Assembly (NCBI GenBank): GCA_000320545.1
Contig: ADNK01002607.1
Location: forward strand, 131,001-195,000
DNA: 64,000 bases
Direction of reading: 5' to 3'
DNA from: Bigelowiella natans CCMP2755
Taxonomy: Eukaryota; Cercozoa; Chlorarachniophyceae
In this document: positions 48,031 through 61,618 of the stretch, piece after piece
How the letters are laid out: every line of letters begins with the position of its first letter
How positions within the stretch are numbered: the stretch's first letter is position 1
Made by a program: the position numbers and the translations under genes
The notes under the pieces: generated by a model
Told to the model about the DNA's origin: nothing
Database searches by the model: none
What the model saw: only the letters and a program-made list of their open reading frames with translations

Positions 48031-51000
48031 GATCTTGTAGCTGCTTCCTCTTCGTCCTCTCACTAGATTAGTCGAGCTGCTTGTTCTGGTTCTCACTGGA
48101 CGTGAGCGCTCTGTGCGTTGGGCTGTCAAAACGCGAGGAGGAGGACCACAAAATCCTGAAAAACAAACAAAAACGAATCGATGAAACTTCTTAGGAGAAA
48201 AACCAAAAAAATGGGTGACTACCGGAAAGAAAATCATCGGGGAACTTTCCTCCAATGTTTCTTTCTTTCTTTCTTTCTTTCCTTCATCTTGACATTCGGA
48301 GATTCTGACCACAGCATCGAGCAATTGGCATCGAGCCATCCTCGCAATGACCTCTTTCTTTCTTTGTCTGCGTCAGTTCATTCTGTTCAACCACAGACAC
48401 AGCGCATGTCTGTTGTCACACAGGCCCTTGTTTTCAAGCCCCGCTTCAGCGGCTCATTTGTGGAACACGTGAAAGCAATGTCAGCACTTCACACAAGCCA
48501 AGATCCTCACACGAAAAATGAAGACAGACAAAATCCTTTGTTCGGTTTTTCCAACAATGGTTCCAGCACAGTCATGCGATCACGCTGAATCAAGCGCATG
48601 GGCGCGGCGCTGTTCAGTGTCTAGACTGTGCAGCTCAGCTAGCTAGACAAGCGCCAGCTAGCGTCATGCTGCAATGATCGAACGACGTCGATCACGCCGT
48701 GCGCAGGTGGCAGTCTAGCAGTGCTGCCTTCCAGCCTTGCATGTCTAGTGTGACACAGCCAAGGCGGGAATGTCGTGAAATCGAAGCTAGTTTTTGGATC
48801 CAAAAAACCGATGTGTGTCTTTGTTCGCCGCATGCATGCTGTGGCACATGACAGTACGTAGCGCGAGCATCGCAGCTTCGCTCGCTCTCTCGTCACGCAG
48901 CACAGCCGCCACACCCGGACCGATCGACTGGTGGCATGGCATGACTGTGACTCTGCACGACTACCAGCAGCTGGTGTGACGGTGTGACTGGACGGAGCAC
49001 GCACATTTCTAGGATTCGATCATCATGCAGGTCGCACACACAACATTACGATCATCTTCATGCTCATGAGTGTAGCTAGCTAGCTAGCTAGCGTTGCCAA
49101 TGTGCGCAAGTACGTAGCACTAGAGCAAGTAATGTTGCCATTGTGCGTCTCGCCTGTGCGTGAAACTATGCAAAGTGTACGATTTGCGCAAAATGCGACG
49201 GATATGTGTGGGTTAGTACAATTTCTGCATTGCTATAGTTTTCCTGAGCTGCTGCACACGATATAATGTGTTGAATCCAATCAAATTTACAGTTGCTACG
49301 CGAAGTAATGATTTGTCAGGTTGTCGAAGCATTTGATTTTCGGTCTCTCTCTGAACGACGAAAATGATCAGGAAGTATCCTCTCCACGCATTTTCCAATC
49401 CTCTGTAACCTCGAAACAAAACTATCCACACGACCAAAAGTGAAATTAACAATTTTTGAAATCATCTACGTTCCCTCTTTTGATTGAAATTTGGTAAAAT
49501 TGATCATATAAACCTTGGCATTTCTACGGGTGCTCGATCGTTGGAAATGATCGCGTTCATAAATTTCAATGAGAAATGATTACCTGAATATCGTTACAAA
49601 TAATCTTTGTAGGTTGATGTCAAATGCTTAAATGAAAACGGAAATTATTACAGTTGTTGTTGAGCGGGGTGTATTGATCGGTGCAGAAACGAGACTCCAT
49701 CTTTTTCTTCTTTGCCTGAATCTAACAACATATTTCTAGAGCAAATTTGCAAAATTCATATTGAGCACATTACCTCCTCCTCAGATAAATTTGTTGTTCC
49801 CACCAAAATTGTCATTCTGCATGAAAACTTTCAGAATTAATCCTATAAAAATGAATGAATGAAATCTGACCGGAAGTATCCATGTTTCATCCATGAAATA
49901 TCTCTGGGCCGTGATACTCTTATACCACTCTTTCTAACGTGGTTGCCAGCCTGTCCAGCGAATGAGTACTCTATATAGTTGAGTGGAAAATCTTATTTGT
50001 GATGCAGGTATCGATTGATAGCTTCCACCACATTGCACCTTTATTGTATACTTGTACCCCAGTGTGATAGACACCTAATCCAATCCGTCGGTAGGTTGCA
50101 TTGAAAAACCCCATGTCATATCTGTTAGAAATAGCAATCCATATTATCCATACATCTCTCGCCATAAACTGTGTGGCTGTCATACACGTTCAGATACACG
50201 TAGGCCCGCTTTTTGCCCCCTGCCTCCTGAGAGCACAGCATAATTCAATTTTGAGTCGTCGCAGAAAACGATGTGAGGATACCTTCGAATCTGGAACTCT
50301 TGACACTCTATCTTGCGTTGTGTTACATTGGCTGTCAAGCACACAGACATTCTGTCAGTTGAAATCCATTCGTGAGAGAACCAAAGAAGCCGAACCCCAT
50401 GAGCGTTTGAATTCTCATTCAAAAGAGTTGACCCGAGTCTGGGAGTGAACGACAAGTGAGAGCACAGAAGTGAGAATAAAGGAAAACTTCGAACTTCGAA
50501 CTTCAACTCCTGGCAACAATCGACAACAACAGGAAGAAACAAAGCCGAGAAAGGCAACAAAAACGTCTTGCGATATCTAGATGAGCGACATAATCTCGGT
50601 TAAGACCTTGTGCCTGTTTTCAGGAACTAGATTATGAAAATTACCAGTTCACATCCAAACTTCAGCAGGTACCCAGCCATGTCCGCATGTCATCTCATTC
50701 AAAACACGCAGTAACTAATAATAAGATGTTCTTTCACAGAATATTTTAGAAGTTACATCATTATTTATTTTTACCTTCTTATCGAAACAAAAAAATACAA
50801 GTTTGAATTTCTTAATTGCACACCCCATGATGTAAGTCTTTTCATAACAAGATTTAGAGGGATACAATTTTGTAAGTACAATCTAAATTTGTAGTAGCGA
50901 CAAGCAAAATCGGGAAAAATATGAGGGGAAGTCAGTTGGTCTCACGGTACAAAAGTCTGGGTGAGTTATTCTCCACTCATTCGGTGAGGAACAGGATACT

Positions 51001-51104
51001 CTGCATCCATAGCTACTAGCTGTCTTTGTCAAATAGAGGAAAGTATGATAATAGCCATAAAAATTTTACTCAGTCAGGAAGCGCAAACAGATAAAAGAAG
51101 AAGA

Positions 51105-51139
<35 letters not shown>

Positions 51140-51264
51140 AAATCTGCAATGAATGATAGAAAACTAAGTTGAAATGATGAACCTTCTCCATGACACCTAG
51201 TAATCATGCAACTTGTCACTACAGGCACTTTAATCATCCTTCGTTGGATCTAAACTTTGGCTTG
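48031..51264. other. Gene-poor interval
   Basis: 48600-49150 is rich in CTAGCTAGC (a 20-bp run at 49075-49094) and GCATGC. No coding region was recognised on either strand from 49200 to 51260; the GA array at 51110-51136 and GAA run precede the NDUFV2 gene. Confidence 0.55.
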
Positions 51265-51304
51265 ATGAAATCTTCTACCTCTCTCCTTCGACTTTGCAAT
51301 CGAA

Positions 51305-51339
<35 letters not shown>

Positions 51340-52632
51340 GTATGGTTGTTTTGTTTGGTATGTCCCTCCCTGCGACGCCGTTCACTCATGATGTGAGACT
51401 GGATTTCATTATTATTATTCAAACACTAAGTGTGTTTTCACACAGATTCTGTCCAGAGGTTTCAGTGCTGGGATTGTGCAGGTGTTTGTTGATTGATGCT
51501 GCTCTACAGCATGCCTTTGTAGGTTGTGGGGTAATTGAATGCTGACAATTTTGTGGTGTACTCTCAGCATCGCCATACAGAGCTGAACAACCTGGAAACC
51601 AAGTTTGAGTTCAATGCAGAATCCAAAAAAGAGATTGATCGCGTTCTGAAAAAATACCCACCGCAATACAAGAAGTCCGCAACAATCCCGCTCCTGGTAT
51701 GGAACTTTGCAATGTCGCTCGCCCTCTGTATGAAAATTATTCTAATGCCTTTCAGTACATTGCTCAAGAACAAGAAGGATCCGAGAACTGGCTTACATTG
51801 GCAGCCATGAACAAAATTGCAGAGGTGGTTTATTTGTTGCTCATTTTGTTCAACTTGATGTGCGTGTGCACCGAAGGTGATCTTTCTTTTAAAATTTTAG
51901 ATGTTTTCTGGAACAAAAATTCAATAACAGAAAAATGATAATGTCCTTTATGTTGCACGGTTCTTGCAGCTGCTCGAAGTTCCTCCGATGAACGTATACG
52001 AAGTTGCGACCTTCTACACAATGTTCAATCGTGAGCCTGTTGGAAAGTATCACATACAGCTTTGCGGTACTACTCCTTGCATGGTGGCTGGCTGTGGAAA
52101 GGATTCAATTAAGAAAGTGATCATGGATGAACTTGGAATCAAGGATGGAGGTAATGATAATTACAATGTAGGGAGGACATAGAATAGATCTAGGAATCTG
52201 TGCACGGATATGTATTCATGTTTACAACCACCCCTCATGCAGAAACCACGGAGGATGGAATGTTCACCCTCACGGAGGTGGAATGCCTTGGAGCTTGCGT
52301 GAATGCGCCGATGATTCAAGTTAACAACAAGGAATTTTACGTAAGAACTACCTTAAAGAAGATTCTTAGTTGATTTCTTACAATTATAAAACATAATTCA
52401 TCACGGGTAGGAACATCTGACGGAAGAGAGTACGAAGAAACTCCTGGATACTTGGAAAAGCGGGGGCACGCCTAAAGAAGGAAACCAGAACCACGTCAAA
52501 ACCTGTGAGGGGCCTATGGGAAAAACCTCTCTAAAAGGTGGAGAGCCGGGATTTCCTGAATTCCTAGATCTTGACAAGGTCATTGCCGAAAAAAAAGAGG
52601 CCGACGCTAAGAAGGCATCGGAAAGCTCTTAG
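51265..52632 (+). CDS. NDUFV2: NADH:ubiquinone oxidoreductase 24-kDa subunit (mitochondrial complex I)
   Basis: Carries the N1a [2Fe-2S] cluster of the complex I NADH-oxidising module. Exons 51265-51306, 51446-51481, 51568-51696, 51756-51824, 51970-52150, 52243-52340, 52411-52632 close in phase to 258 residues. Residues 1-26 are a mitochondrial presequence ([14 protein letters not shown] then [12 protein letters not shown]), free of acidic residues. The mature part is typical: [56 protein letters not shown], then the cluster ligands in CGTTPCMV and [11 protein letters not shown]. The C terminus has a short charged extension ([15 protein letters not shown]). The first intron is a GT microsatellite beginning at the donor itself (51307-51338). 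Confidence 0.97.
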
Positions 52633-52732
52633 CTTGATGCTGCATCATAAATCGTTATATTCATGGTAATATTAACGGGGTCGTACTACATTTTACTGAT
52701 TCAATAGAAAAGACGAACTTCATATATATACG

Positions 52733-52775
<43 letters not shown>

Positions 52776-52849
52776 GTATACATGTAAGTAGCATTTAAAT
52801 AATGCAGCGGCTACAGCGCTTATGTTGTATCTATTTGTTTCCTTTGTCA

Positions 52850-53040
52850 CATGTTGCATGCATGAAAACGCATTGCTATATTGCAATTTGATCTGTTGTG
52901 TCGCGCTTTGCGCGCAGCAGCGCGAGCTCTTTTTTCTGTGTTTGAGAGGCGTTTTGTTTCGTCGTTGCGGTCAATGATTGCCGTCAGTTGTTTGTTCAGT
53001 TTCAGTCTCTTCTTTGATCGAGGCCCATATACTCTAGCAG
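52850..53040 (-). pseudogene. Diverged dispersed ORF, copy 2
   Basis: Encodes KLNKQLTAIIDRNDETKRL followed by SNTEKRARAAARKARHN, matching copy 1 at 19439-19714. The following DNA also matches: GCGCGC flanked by a short GTCGCGC..TGCGCGC palindrome. Function unknown. Confidence 0.45.
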
Positions 53041-54022
53041 TACTTTCTGCATAATAGACACAGCAATACTTATAATAGACACAGCAATACACTATACATA
53101 TTATATATATTGTGTATTGCATGTCTATCATCTGCGCTGCAGAAGATGGTCCATGTATGTCTTGCGCAGCATGTTCTAAATGTTGTACATGCGTCGCATG
53201 TGGCTTCTGCACAAGTGCGTCAATATATCAAACCCGGTAACGACGGGGTTGTGAACGGTGCAGCGCTTTGAAGCAGCAGGCAGTTGCAGTTGGTCAAAGA
53301 AAAGTCATCAGAACTTGCTAGCTTGTCCGTTGGCCAAACCTGAAAAAATGACCGAAATGTTGACCAAAATGTCCATTTTCAAGGCCTCAAAGTGTGAAAA
53401 TTCACACCCGTTGTGTAGCAGATGCACGCTGCGCGTTTGTTCTCTGCCACATTTTGAATGCTTATTTTGCGTGTGCGTTTGCATGACCAAATGTGATGTG
53501 CGCGAAAAATTTCAAAGAAATGCGAGCAAATCCAATGTCCATTGCATCACATGACGCGCTTGGTCGCGCGCAAAAGCTTCCAGCATGCGCACATTCTGGC
53601 GATTCGTTACAGGTTTGACGGACTTGTGTGCGGGTGTGCTTTGTCCTTTGAACATCATCATGAATGTCCCAAGATTGCCAACACCACAAATGCTAGAAAT
53701 GGCCTTGAGCTAGCTAATGCACATGCCATGTGTATTTACGCTAGTCTAGTAGTACGTGTACGTGCGTACACATGTCTAGCTAGCTAGCTGCATCGACATC
53801 ACGCAGCACACTCTGCTTGCTGCACAGCACACATGCATGGCTTGCATGCATGACCTCATGCACATGTGCTGCACTGCATGTACTACATAGGTAGCTAGCT
53901 ATACTAGCAGATGCGTATGTGAGTGTACAGTACGCATGCATCGTGCATAGCCAGCAGCGCCGCCATGCATGCTGCGTGCAAAAATGCATCGTATCGCAAT
54001 GCACATGTGTGCTAATGTAAAG

Positions 54023-54096
54023 CTACATTACTAGCAAGACGAAGACGATCACTGATAAAAATAAATTTAATCATTCATTGCATCTGTCTCATCATG
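54023..54096 (-). repeat. Dispersed 55-bp repeat, copy 4 (diverged)
   Basis: Ends ATTGCATCTGTCTCAT, the reverse complement of the ATGAGACGGATG end, and starts GCTACATTA as in copy 1. Confidence 0.5.
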
Positions 54097-54415
54097 GTCT
54101 GACGTTTATATCTAGATATGTAGGTCGTGGAGTTCGATGACGGCGCGCGTGCAAACCAACATTATTAGCGTGCACAAATGCAGCAGCATAATTGATATTG
54201 CCTTACGAATGAGATCGTTTCCGCAATTAATAATTCACATCCTTTTACTTACTTACATTGGTTACATGTGTAAGTTAAAATGCAGCCGCTTAAGCAACGT
54301 ACTGCTACCACAACTATATCCCTACGAATGCTCTATCCTCTTCAATGTCCTCCTTAATCAAAGTGTAACACCCATATTCACTAGTGGGAGGCTTCAATTC
54401 TTCCATACGAAAGAA

Positions 54416-55339
54416 TTATTTCTTTTTCTTAGCACTCATTTTCTTGAGGTAGAATTGCAATTCCTCGCCTTCAAGAATGTAGCCATCAGCACGCCCGCTC
54501 TGTCCTGGACGGGAAGAGATGCAAGCATAAAGACGACCTTGACGGAACTGATCTTCGATTTGGGATTCGATGACTCCCATGAATTTTCTGCGTGCAGCCT
54601 GCTTTTTCTTGGTAGCTTCGCTGACGGATTTCTCATCCTTAGCCTCAGCCTCGTTCTTCTTCTTTCCAAGAACAACTCCATAATGCTGCTTGTACCATTC
54701 ACGGAATGGAACAGCATCAACTTGAACAATAGTGTTCTTCACAAGAGTCTTGGTACGAACCAACTCGTTATTAGATGCGTTGTAGCTTACCTGAGGACAA
54801 CCATACGCTAATAAGTGGGTGTTCTGACGTGCGAAAAGAAATGTGAATTACATCCAAGATCTTTGTCTTCTTTGCGATTGCCTCCGAGCCCCAGGAAAAG
54901 TTTCCGAATTCGAGGCGCATCGCACGGTACTTGTAGTTTCCACCTCGCACACGAACTACTTTGACGCTAATGAAAAGAGAAATAATAAGTACAAATCTTC
55001 CCAAATTAAATTTTCTTCTCCATACCGCTTTGCTCCGATCTTGGTCATCGAAGGAGGACGTGCCATTTCATACTTGCGTTTCTTGATGTGAATCGCACGG
55101 CGACCACCAGTAGCGCGCCTTTTGTGGCGCTTATCACGAGACAAACCTATAATGATGCAGAGATTCATTTCATTGATATAGATAACACATTCAAATCAAC
55201 AAGTGGCTTCAAATTCGCGCAAAGCATGGAAGTCATCATAGATAGGAAATCAGTGTGTATTTTCATGTGCATGTGTATATATTTATTTTGATGTGCTTAT
55301 TTTGTAGCGATAAGTTGCTTCGGGGGGGGACGAACCCAT
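54416..55339 (-). CDS. RPS8: 40S ribosomal protein eS8
   Basis: Component of the small cytosolic ribosomal subunit. Exons in coding order: 55339-55336 (ATGG only), 55146-55026, 54966-54852, 54790-54416; 204 residues. The tiny first exon is inferred because exon 2 starts in phase 1 and the family begins MGISRD. Conserved segments: [85 protein letters not shown] and [11 protein letters not shown]. It lacks part of the variable insert seen in animal eS8, as in many protists. Codon use is biased in the same direction as GAPDH, as expected for high expression. Confidence 0.97.
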
Positions 55340-55988
55340 GCTTCTGCGCGGACGATTTCTGCCTCCGCAATTTCGCCGATGCACGAAAAAATAATAATAA
55401 TTTTAATTCAGACCGAAATATAAAATATTTTAATAGATTCGCCGGATTTTTAAAATAATTTGAAAATTAATGTATTGTCGTTATCAAATTAAGGAGTCAA
55501 CAATGCTTCCTCACATGTTCAACATTGACAAAAGTAAATCGCTTTTTATCGATGAAATTTACCGAGATACATGTAGTGAATCTCTGGAGGAGCCTCCATA
55601 ATAATGCTCTAGGAAATCTCTAGGGAGTCTCTCTTTCTTGGCCGATGGGTTTGTCGCAGTACCAAAGTAGTAGAGCACAGCAGGGAAAAAGGCTCCCCAC
55701 AGCCTTTCCCGCCAACAATGGTGCCGAACATTGTGACGACTTTCTTAGTAGGCACTTGAATAGAATGTCCCAGGTCAAAGGTGATGAAGGAGGTGGAGGG
55801 AAGGACCATCGACAAAATAGGCAAGCTATCGACGAAAATATGAATGCCTCGAAGATACATAGAGAGCCCAACCAAGCGCTGAGCGCAAGGTATATCGCTA
55901 CCCATGAGGTCATACATTCTTGCTGAATGTCTTCATTATTGCATATAGTACTCAGAGAGCTTTGCAAGATATTGATAAAAAAGTTGCA
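55340..55988. other. Intergenic between divergent genes
   Basis: Between eS8 (minus) and the Sfi1-like gene (plus), so it should contain both promoters. Part of it (55645-55926) is an open plus-strand frame that could be an upstream exon of the Sfi1-like gene, but nothing recognisable is encoded. Confidence 0.45.
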
Positions 55989-57513
55989 ATGGAGGTTGAG
56001 CAACTCCTGGAGCGTCCTGCCGTTGCGCCCGTCGTTGATAATCAGATGCAACTGCATCGCCAAGAAACTACGAGGAAAACAGGAAGGCCACTATCTCCAG
56101 CAGTGGGCAGTACGGTCGAAGGTATATATTCTCAAAATGTGTTCGAACTACTACGGTTGCAAATACTTACATTACATCCAGAATTTGAGGAGCTTATTCG
56201 TCGGAGACCCTTAATAAAAGCTTTAAGATGGTGGAACATAGTGATTAAAGGTAGATATGTAAGTATTATATGAACCTTAAGAAAAGGTGTTGCATATGCT
56301 GCATCATTTTCATTGCTTCCACAATTTTACATAACAGAGAAGCGAGAAACGTGGAGACAGATTATTCGTGCAAAAGCAAATATTCAACTGATGAAAATAA
56401 ACCGAGCATGGGAGACATGGCAACAGGTATTGAACAAGGGTGGTCAACCTAATGATTTCATCAGATTTCTAGCTGAAAGAATTTTAAAATATCAATGACG
56501 ATAATAAATATCTTCAGTGGAGTAAACAGAATAAAGACGAGCGAAAGAAATTGAAGTCAGCTACTAATTTCTGGCAAATAAAGATGTCTTCGAGGGTATT
56601 CCCTAAATTCCTTATCTGAAAATTTTATAGACAGCTGCTACCTGCTAAACATTTATGAACCGCCACCACCATCCAAGTTGCTACATCAACTAAAACCCAA
56701 CCACAACTACTACTCTCCATCCTGAACAGACACTACACCGCTGGGCACTGTCACTTGCCATCAAAAGCGCACAAGAGAAAGCATTCGGTATTTCTATAAC
56801 CTCCATAATAATATCACGACTACAACTGCAGCTTGTAGAGAGCTTCGATCTCCCATGCCAAAGTCCCACTTGTTCCCCCCTTTTCACCCAATATGAAATT
56901 GGGCAATTTATTGCATTACTGTGCTGAAATTGCAGAAGAAGCTGTTGCGTTCCATAATCACGGTGCATTGCGAATCTATTGGCAGCTTTGGCAATGCGCC
57001 AAAATACAAAGAATTAGGTATATGGTATGCACATATCTTGTGATCCACAACCACCACCACCACCACCACCATTTAGATTAAGAAAGATCGTTTCTCCTGG
57101 GTGAAACGCTAAGGTGCATTGAGAAGTCTATGGTGTTTCAGAACGACAAGAATAACGCAAACGCATCGCAGTTCTCGATTGAGAAGGTTGTTGAAAGCTT
57201 GGAAAGATCTCCTTCCCCAGACTGCACAGCAAAGGTGGTATCAACAATCAGTAGCAGCAGGACCAATGTCATATTGTTGTTCATATGAAATGCTGATATT
57301 GTCTACTATTCAAAAGTGCGTACGTGCGTGTGTGTTAGAGGGGGGGGGGGGGGGGAGGGGAGAGAGGAAGGATGCTGGAGGGGGGAGAAGAACAGTATGA
57401 AGTCATCGTATGTTGGTTGCGAAATAGGAGAGCGATCCGAGAATCAAAAACGAGGAGACATCAACGCCATTCACGACGTGTTATCTCGCAGTGGAACATT
57501 CTTGCACAACGGC

Positions 57514-57560
<47 letters not shown>

Positions 57561-58666
57561 CATGTGTGTGTGTGTGTGTGTGTGTGTAATATGCATGCAT
57601 TAATTAGCACGTCGTATGTGAGGTTGTAGTTATGTGCAAGTTGGACCTGTAGCATATTCTCTGATCACCTCCCCTCCCCATCAGTGGCATTATCATCACC
57701 AACGTTATGACCGGCGTTACTGTTGTTACGTCGTCATTGTCGTCGTTTGCAGGTGACTCTCCGTCACATCCTAAGAAAGTGGATTTTGAGGACTTCGCTT
57801 GCATCGCTTAAAGTTGAGAACTAACCTTTCCTTAGCTACAATATTAAGTAAAATAAATATATGTCAGTGGGTTTTTATGGTGGTTGGTGTGATGGTGTGA
57901 TCATTAATATCAAGGTTGCCGTTATGGAAAGCAAAAATCAGGACAAAATCCAAGAAAATATACGTTCCAAATACAATCAACGAATGATGAGAACATCGTA
58001 CTTTTGTTGGAAGGACAAAGCAAATAGGCATATCCTCCTTCGGAAGTATCTGCAGAGAAGGTAGTGAGAAGAATCAAGTAGGAGAATTACCAGTCCGCAG
58101 CACTTACTTATTTGGATGATGATCACACAGCTCTACATCCCATTTGCTGCTATGGGATTCAGATTTGTTTGTGAATAGTTCGGACTCTTCTTTCTTTCTC
58201 AAAAGTTTGTTTTTGCCCCTCTTTATTCAAAATCTTGATCGCAAAAATAATCTTATCAGGGACAAGGAGTATTATCTGGGTCGTGTTTTCAATTGTATAT
58301 ACACAGCATATAAAGAGAATTCAATCAAAAGGTGCCATTACTACATTTTCTGTCATCGTCATCGTCATCGTAATCGTCATCATTATCATCATTGTCATTA
58401 TATTCTTCTTACCATTAAATCCACCTGAAACATGCTCAAATTATCATCGTCAATATTTAACGCGCGATGTATCAGATTGTTGAACTCGAAGGTGAAAAGC
58501 GTTAAGGAGCGTTTGAGAAAGAAAGCAGGGCTGCGAAGGTTGAGGATGCATTTGAATCATGCAAGAGAATGTGGAAGGTACCTCTCTCCTCCTGTGTGTG
58601 TGTGTGTGGTTGCCACTGGATGTTCATTGCTATCAAGAACTAATCAGTTGTATATTTGCACTACTA

Positions 58667-58703
<37 letters not shown>

Positions 58704-61579
58704 AACTACAATGAGCTGATGTCGGTGCTATGTGCGTTTGAATCTTTTGTTTCTTTTAAAGGCGGGTCAGCTCGATTCAGTCGATGACGGCAAAGTACTG
58801 TGCAAACCGAGCTTTCGAGAAATGGATACATCACACACGTTTAACTCTGAAAGCTAAGCACGCACAGTTGGTAATAGTGAAAAATCGAGATTTCAGACTG
58901 ACTGGGAACGTATTCCGTCTTTGGAAACGTAAAGGATATCTTCAGAGAGCATTGAATCAATTCTGCCGTTATAGAGCTTCTGAGTACATATGCAGGGATT
59001 ACTGGCAGAGGTGGAGGCAATCGTTAAGAGAAGGCATGCACCATACAACCCAGAGCCAAAAAGCTGATCTTCACTACAACGGTCGTGTGAAGAAAATAGT
59101 GTTTCAGCGAATGACCCAAATACACTCCGAGTGGCAATGCAAGAACCACGTTCTCCTGTAAGTTGTCATTGTCCCTCTCTCAGCTACATAGTAGCAATTT
59201 ATGCGTGTCGGGGGATGGAAAAATCTACGAGGGGGTGGGGGGGGGTTCATGTTCCTGTAAATTTGATAAATGAAAGAGAAAGGGGTTTTAGTTTGTTCTC
59301 CATTTGTGTTTGCTGTTGATTCTGTTGTTTGACGTTGTGACCACACACAGAGAAAAGGGCAGGGACTTCAGAATCTTTTGGAAACTTAGACATTCATTTC
59401 CCAAGTGGAAGGCACATTTCAATGCACGGCGTTACCAGAAAAAATGCACACAAAAAGCAGTAGAACTGTGGCGATTGTTGGCAAAAGCTCGATACGTAAG
59501 GGAATGGAAAAGCTTCACAGTAAGAAGAGCCTTCCTCTCAAACAAATTAGACGAGGTCAAGGAGAGACAACGTGCTCGAGTTCTTAAGGTAGTAGTCAAG
59601 TATTAGGTAACAGGAGGAGAGGGAGGGGAGGGAAGAGGCCTAGTATGTGGTACCCATATCATCATCATTATCATAGAGTCTTCTACTGACAAGATGCCAA
59701 TCTATGCAAACCCATGCTACTAGACTTTATTGTTGTTGTTGTTGTTGCTGTTTACATATTTGTTTGCTCTTTTGAGATCTTCTTCCCCTTCTATCATTCT
59801 TGAGTTTGTCCGTTTTATCGTCACTTGCTTCACATTTCCCTCCATGTTCAACACAACAGCAGCAACAACAACAACGATGTATTCGCCGCTCATCATTGTG
59901 TGTGTTGTGTTGTGTTGTGTTGTGTTGTGTTGGCTGCAGCGACATTTTGTGGTGTGGGATGCACGATTATTTCGGCGAAAGAAAGAAATGCATGATAAGA
60001 TGGAAGCTTGTAAGCAAATACAGCATCAGCAATACATCAAGACTGGGTAATATTACTAGGAGTATTATGAGCAGTAGTAGAAACTATTACCCCTTGATAA
60101 TGATGATGATGATGATGATGATGATGATGGTATTGTTATCTGATGGCAAACACGATATATTTGCCTCAAGGGATTTAAAGATAATCATCATGATAGTAGT
60201 GCGAGTATGGACTAGGTGGGTAGTAGTGGTGGTGATTGTAAATGAAAAATAATACCCTGTTTGTGATTATATCGTACTCCTCCTCCTCTCCCCTCTCTAA
60301 TGTGCCGCAAGCCGACTTAAACGAGCACTGCAATCGTGGAATTCAGCCTACAAAAAGAGGATACGGTTGTTAAAGCACCCTTCGTATTTACAACAACAAC
60401 TATTACAACCACTACAACAACTACTACTACTACTACTGCTACTACGTGTCTCCTGCAATAGCTCACGGCATAGTTGCTCATCATAAATTGGACGCGGTTT
60501 TCGTTTGTTTTATCTGGGCTTTGAGAAATCTACTTATACCTATTGATTGTTTGTTGGTTGGTGTAGAGAACACTGTCTGGATAAAAGGGCCAGGAACCAT
60601 TTTGCTCATAATTCAAATAAGAATGTCTTCTCTAGGTGATGATTGATGATGATGATGATGATGATGACTGCACCTAGACTCTTCCTTCCCCATCTGACAT
60701 CTTTTTCTCGTCGCATCATATTTTATATCATCAATTTACAATCAGATGGATACATCTAGCACGGCAGCGGAAAGAGAGCAAGGTAGCAACAGTAGTAGTG
60801 CCAGAATACAAAAATCCAACTTTGCCTATCACACACATTCACACACTTATACCCATACACGCAGTGTGGTGCTCAGAAAGGAGAGTATTTATATTGCTTA
60901 CTATCAAAAAAGATCTCCAGTATAACATTCATACCCATTAGTCACCACCACCATCATCATCGTCATCATCATCATTATCATCATCATCATCTGTGTTAAT
61001 TATGACAGAGACTGGATGAACAAGCTCAGGAGTTCTCTCGAGTATGGGTACTGCGAATGAGTGTCGGCCAATGGCAAGCATCCTTGGACAAAAGCAGAAT
61101 ACGCTTGCACCAGCTCGTAGCAGCTCTGAGCAAATGGAAGGTACACTACTTCTTTTCTCTTTCTTCGACTGCTGACAAAGAACAATGTAATTGATGGCAG
61201 AAGAAACACCAGACGGATGATGATGATGATGATGATCATGATGATGATGATCGCAGTTGTATGCATGTATGATGTGGAACAAAATGGTAGGATTCCATCC
61301 AAAAGCTGGCTTGGGGAAGATGGGTATGTTCTTCAAAGATGAAGAGGCGCTTCCAAGACAAAGTAGAAGCACACACTCACTCGCGCATATTATAAATATT
61401 TTTAATCCACTCACTGATACCATGGTATCGCTCGTTGCTCTTCACTTGAAAGCATCATATCACCGTTCATATTTAAACAAGTGCAATGAAGATGACACGT
61501 AATCAAAACGCATCCGTTGAAGCACAAGATCTTGATGATGATCATGATAACGACAATGATTATGATGATGATGATGATG

Positions 61580-61618
<39 letters not shown>

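Larger units (their letters stand above)
52633..54415. other. Gene-poor interval with dispersed elements
   Basis: TA array at 52736-52770; second copy of the diverged minus-strand ORF at about 52850-53040; CTAGCTAGC and GCATGC words at 53774-53960; a dispersed-repeat copy at about 54023-54096. No intact gene. Confidence 0.55.

Noticed and set aside
48181-48588. 135-codon plus-strand frame upstream of the phosphatase
   Set aside because: Poly-Ser/Phe from a CTTT repeat; antisense to the probable 5' region of the phosphatase; no domain.
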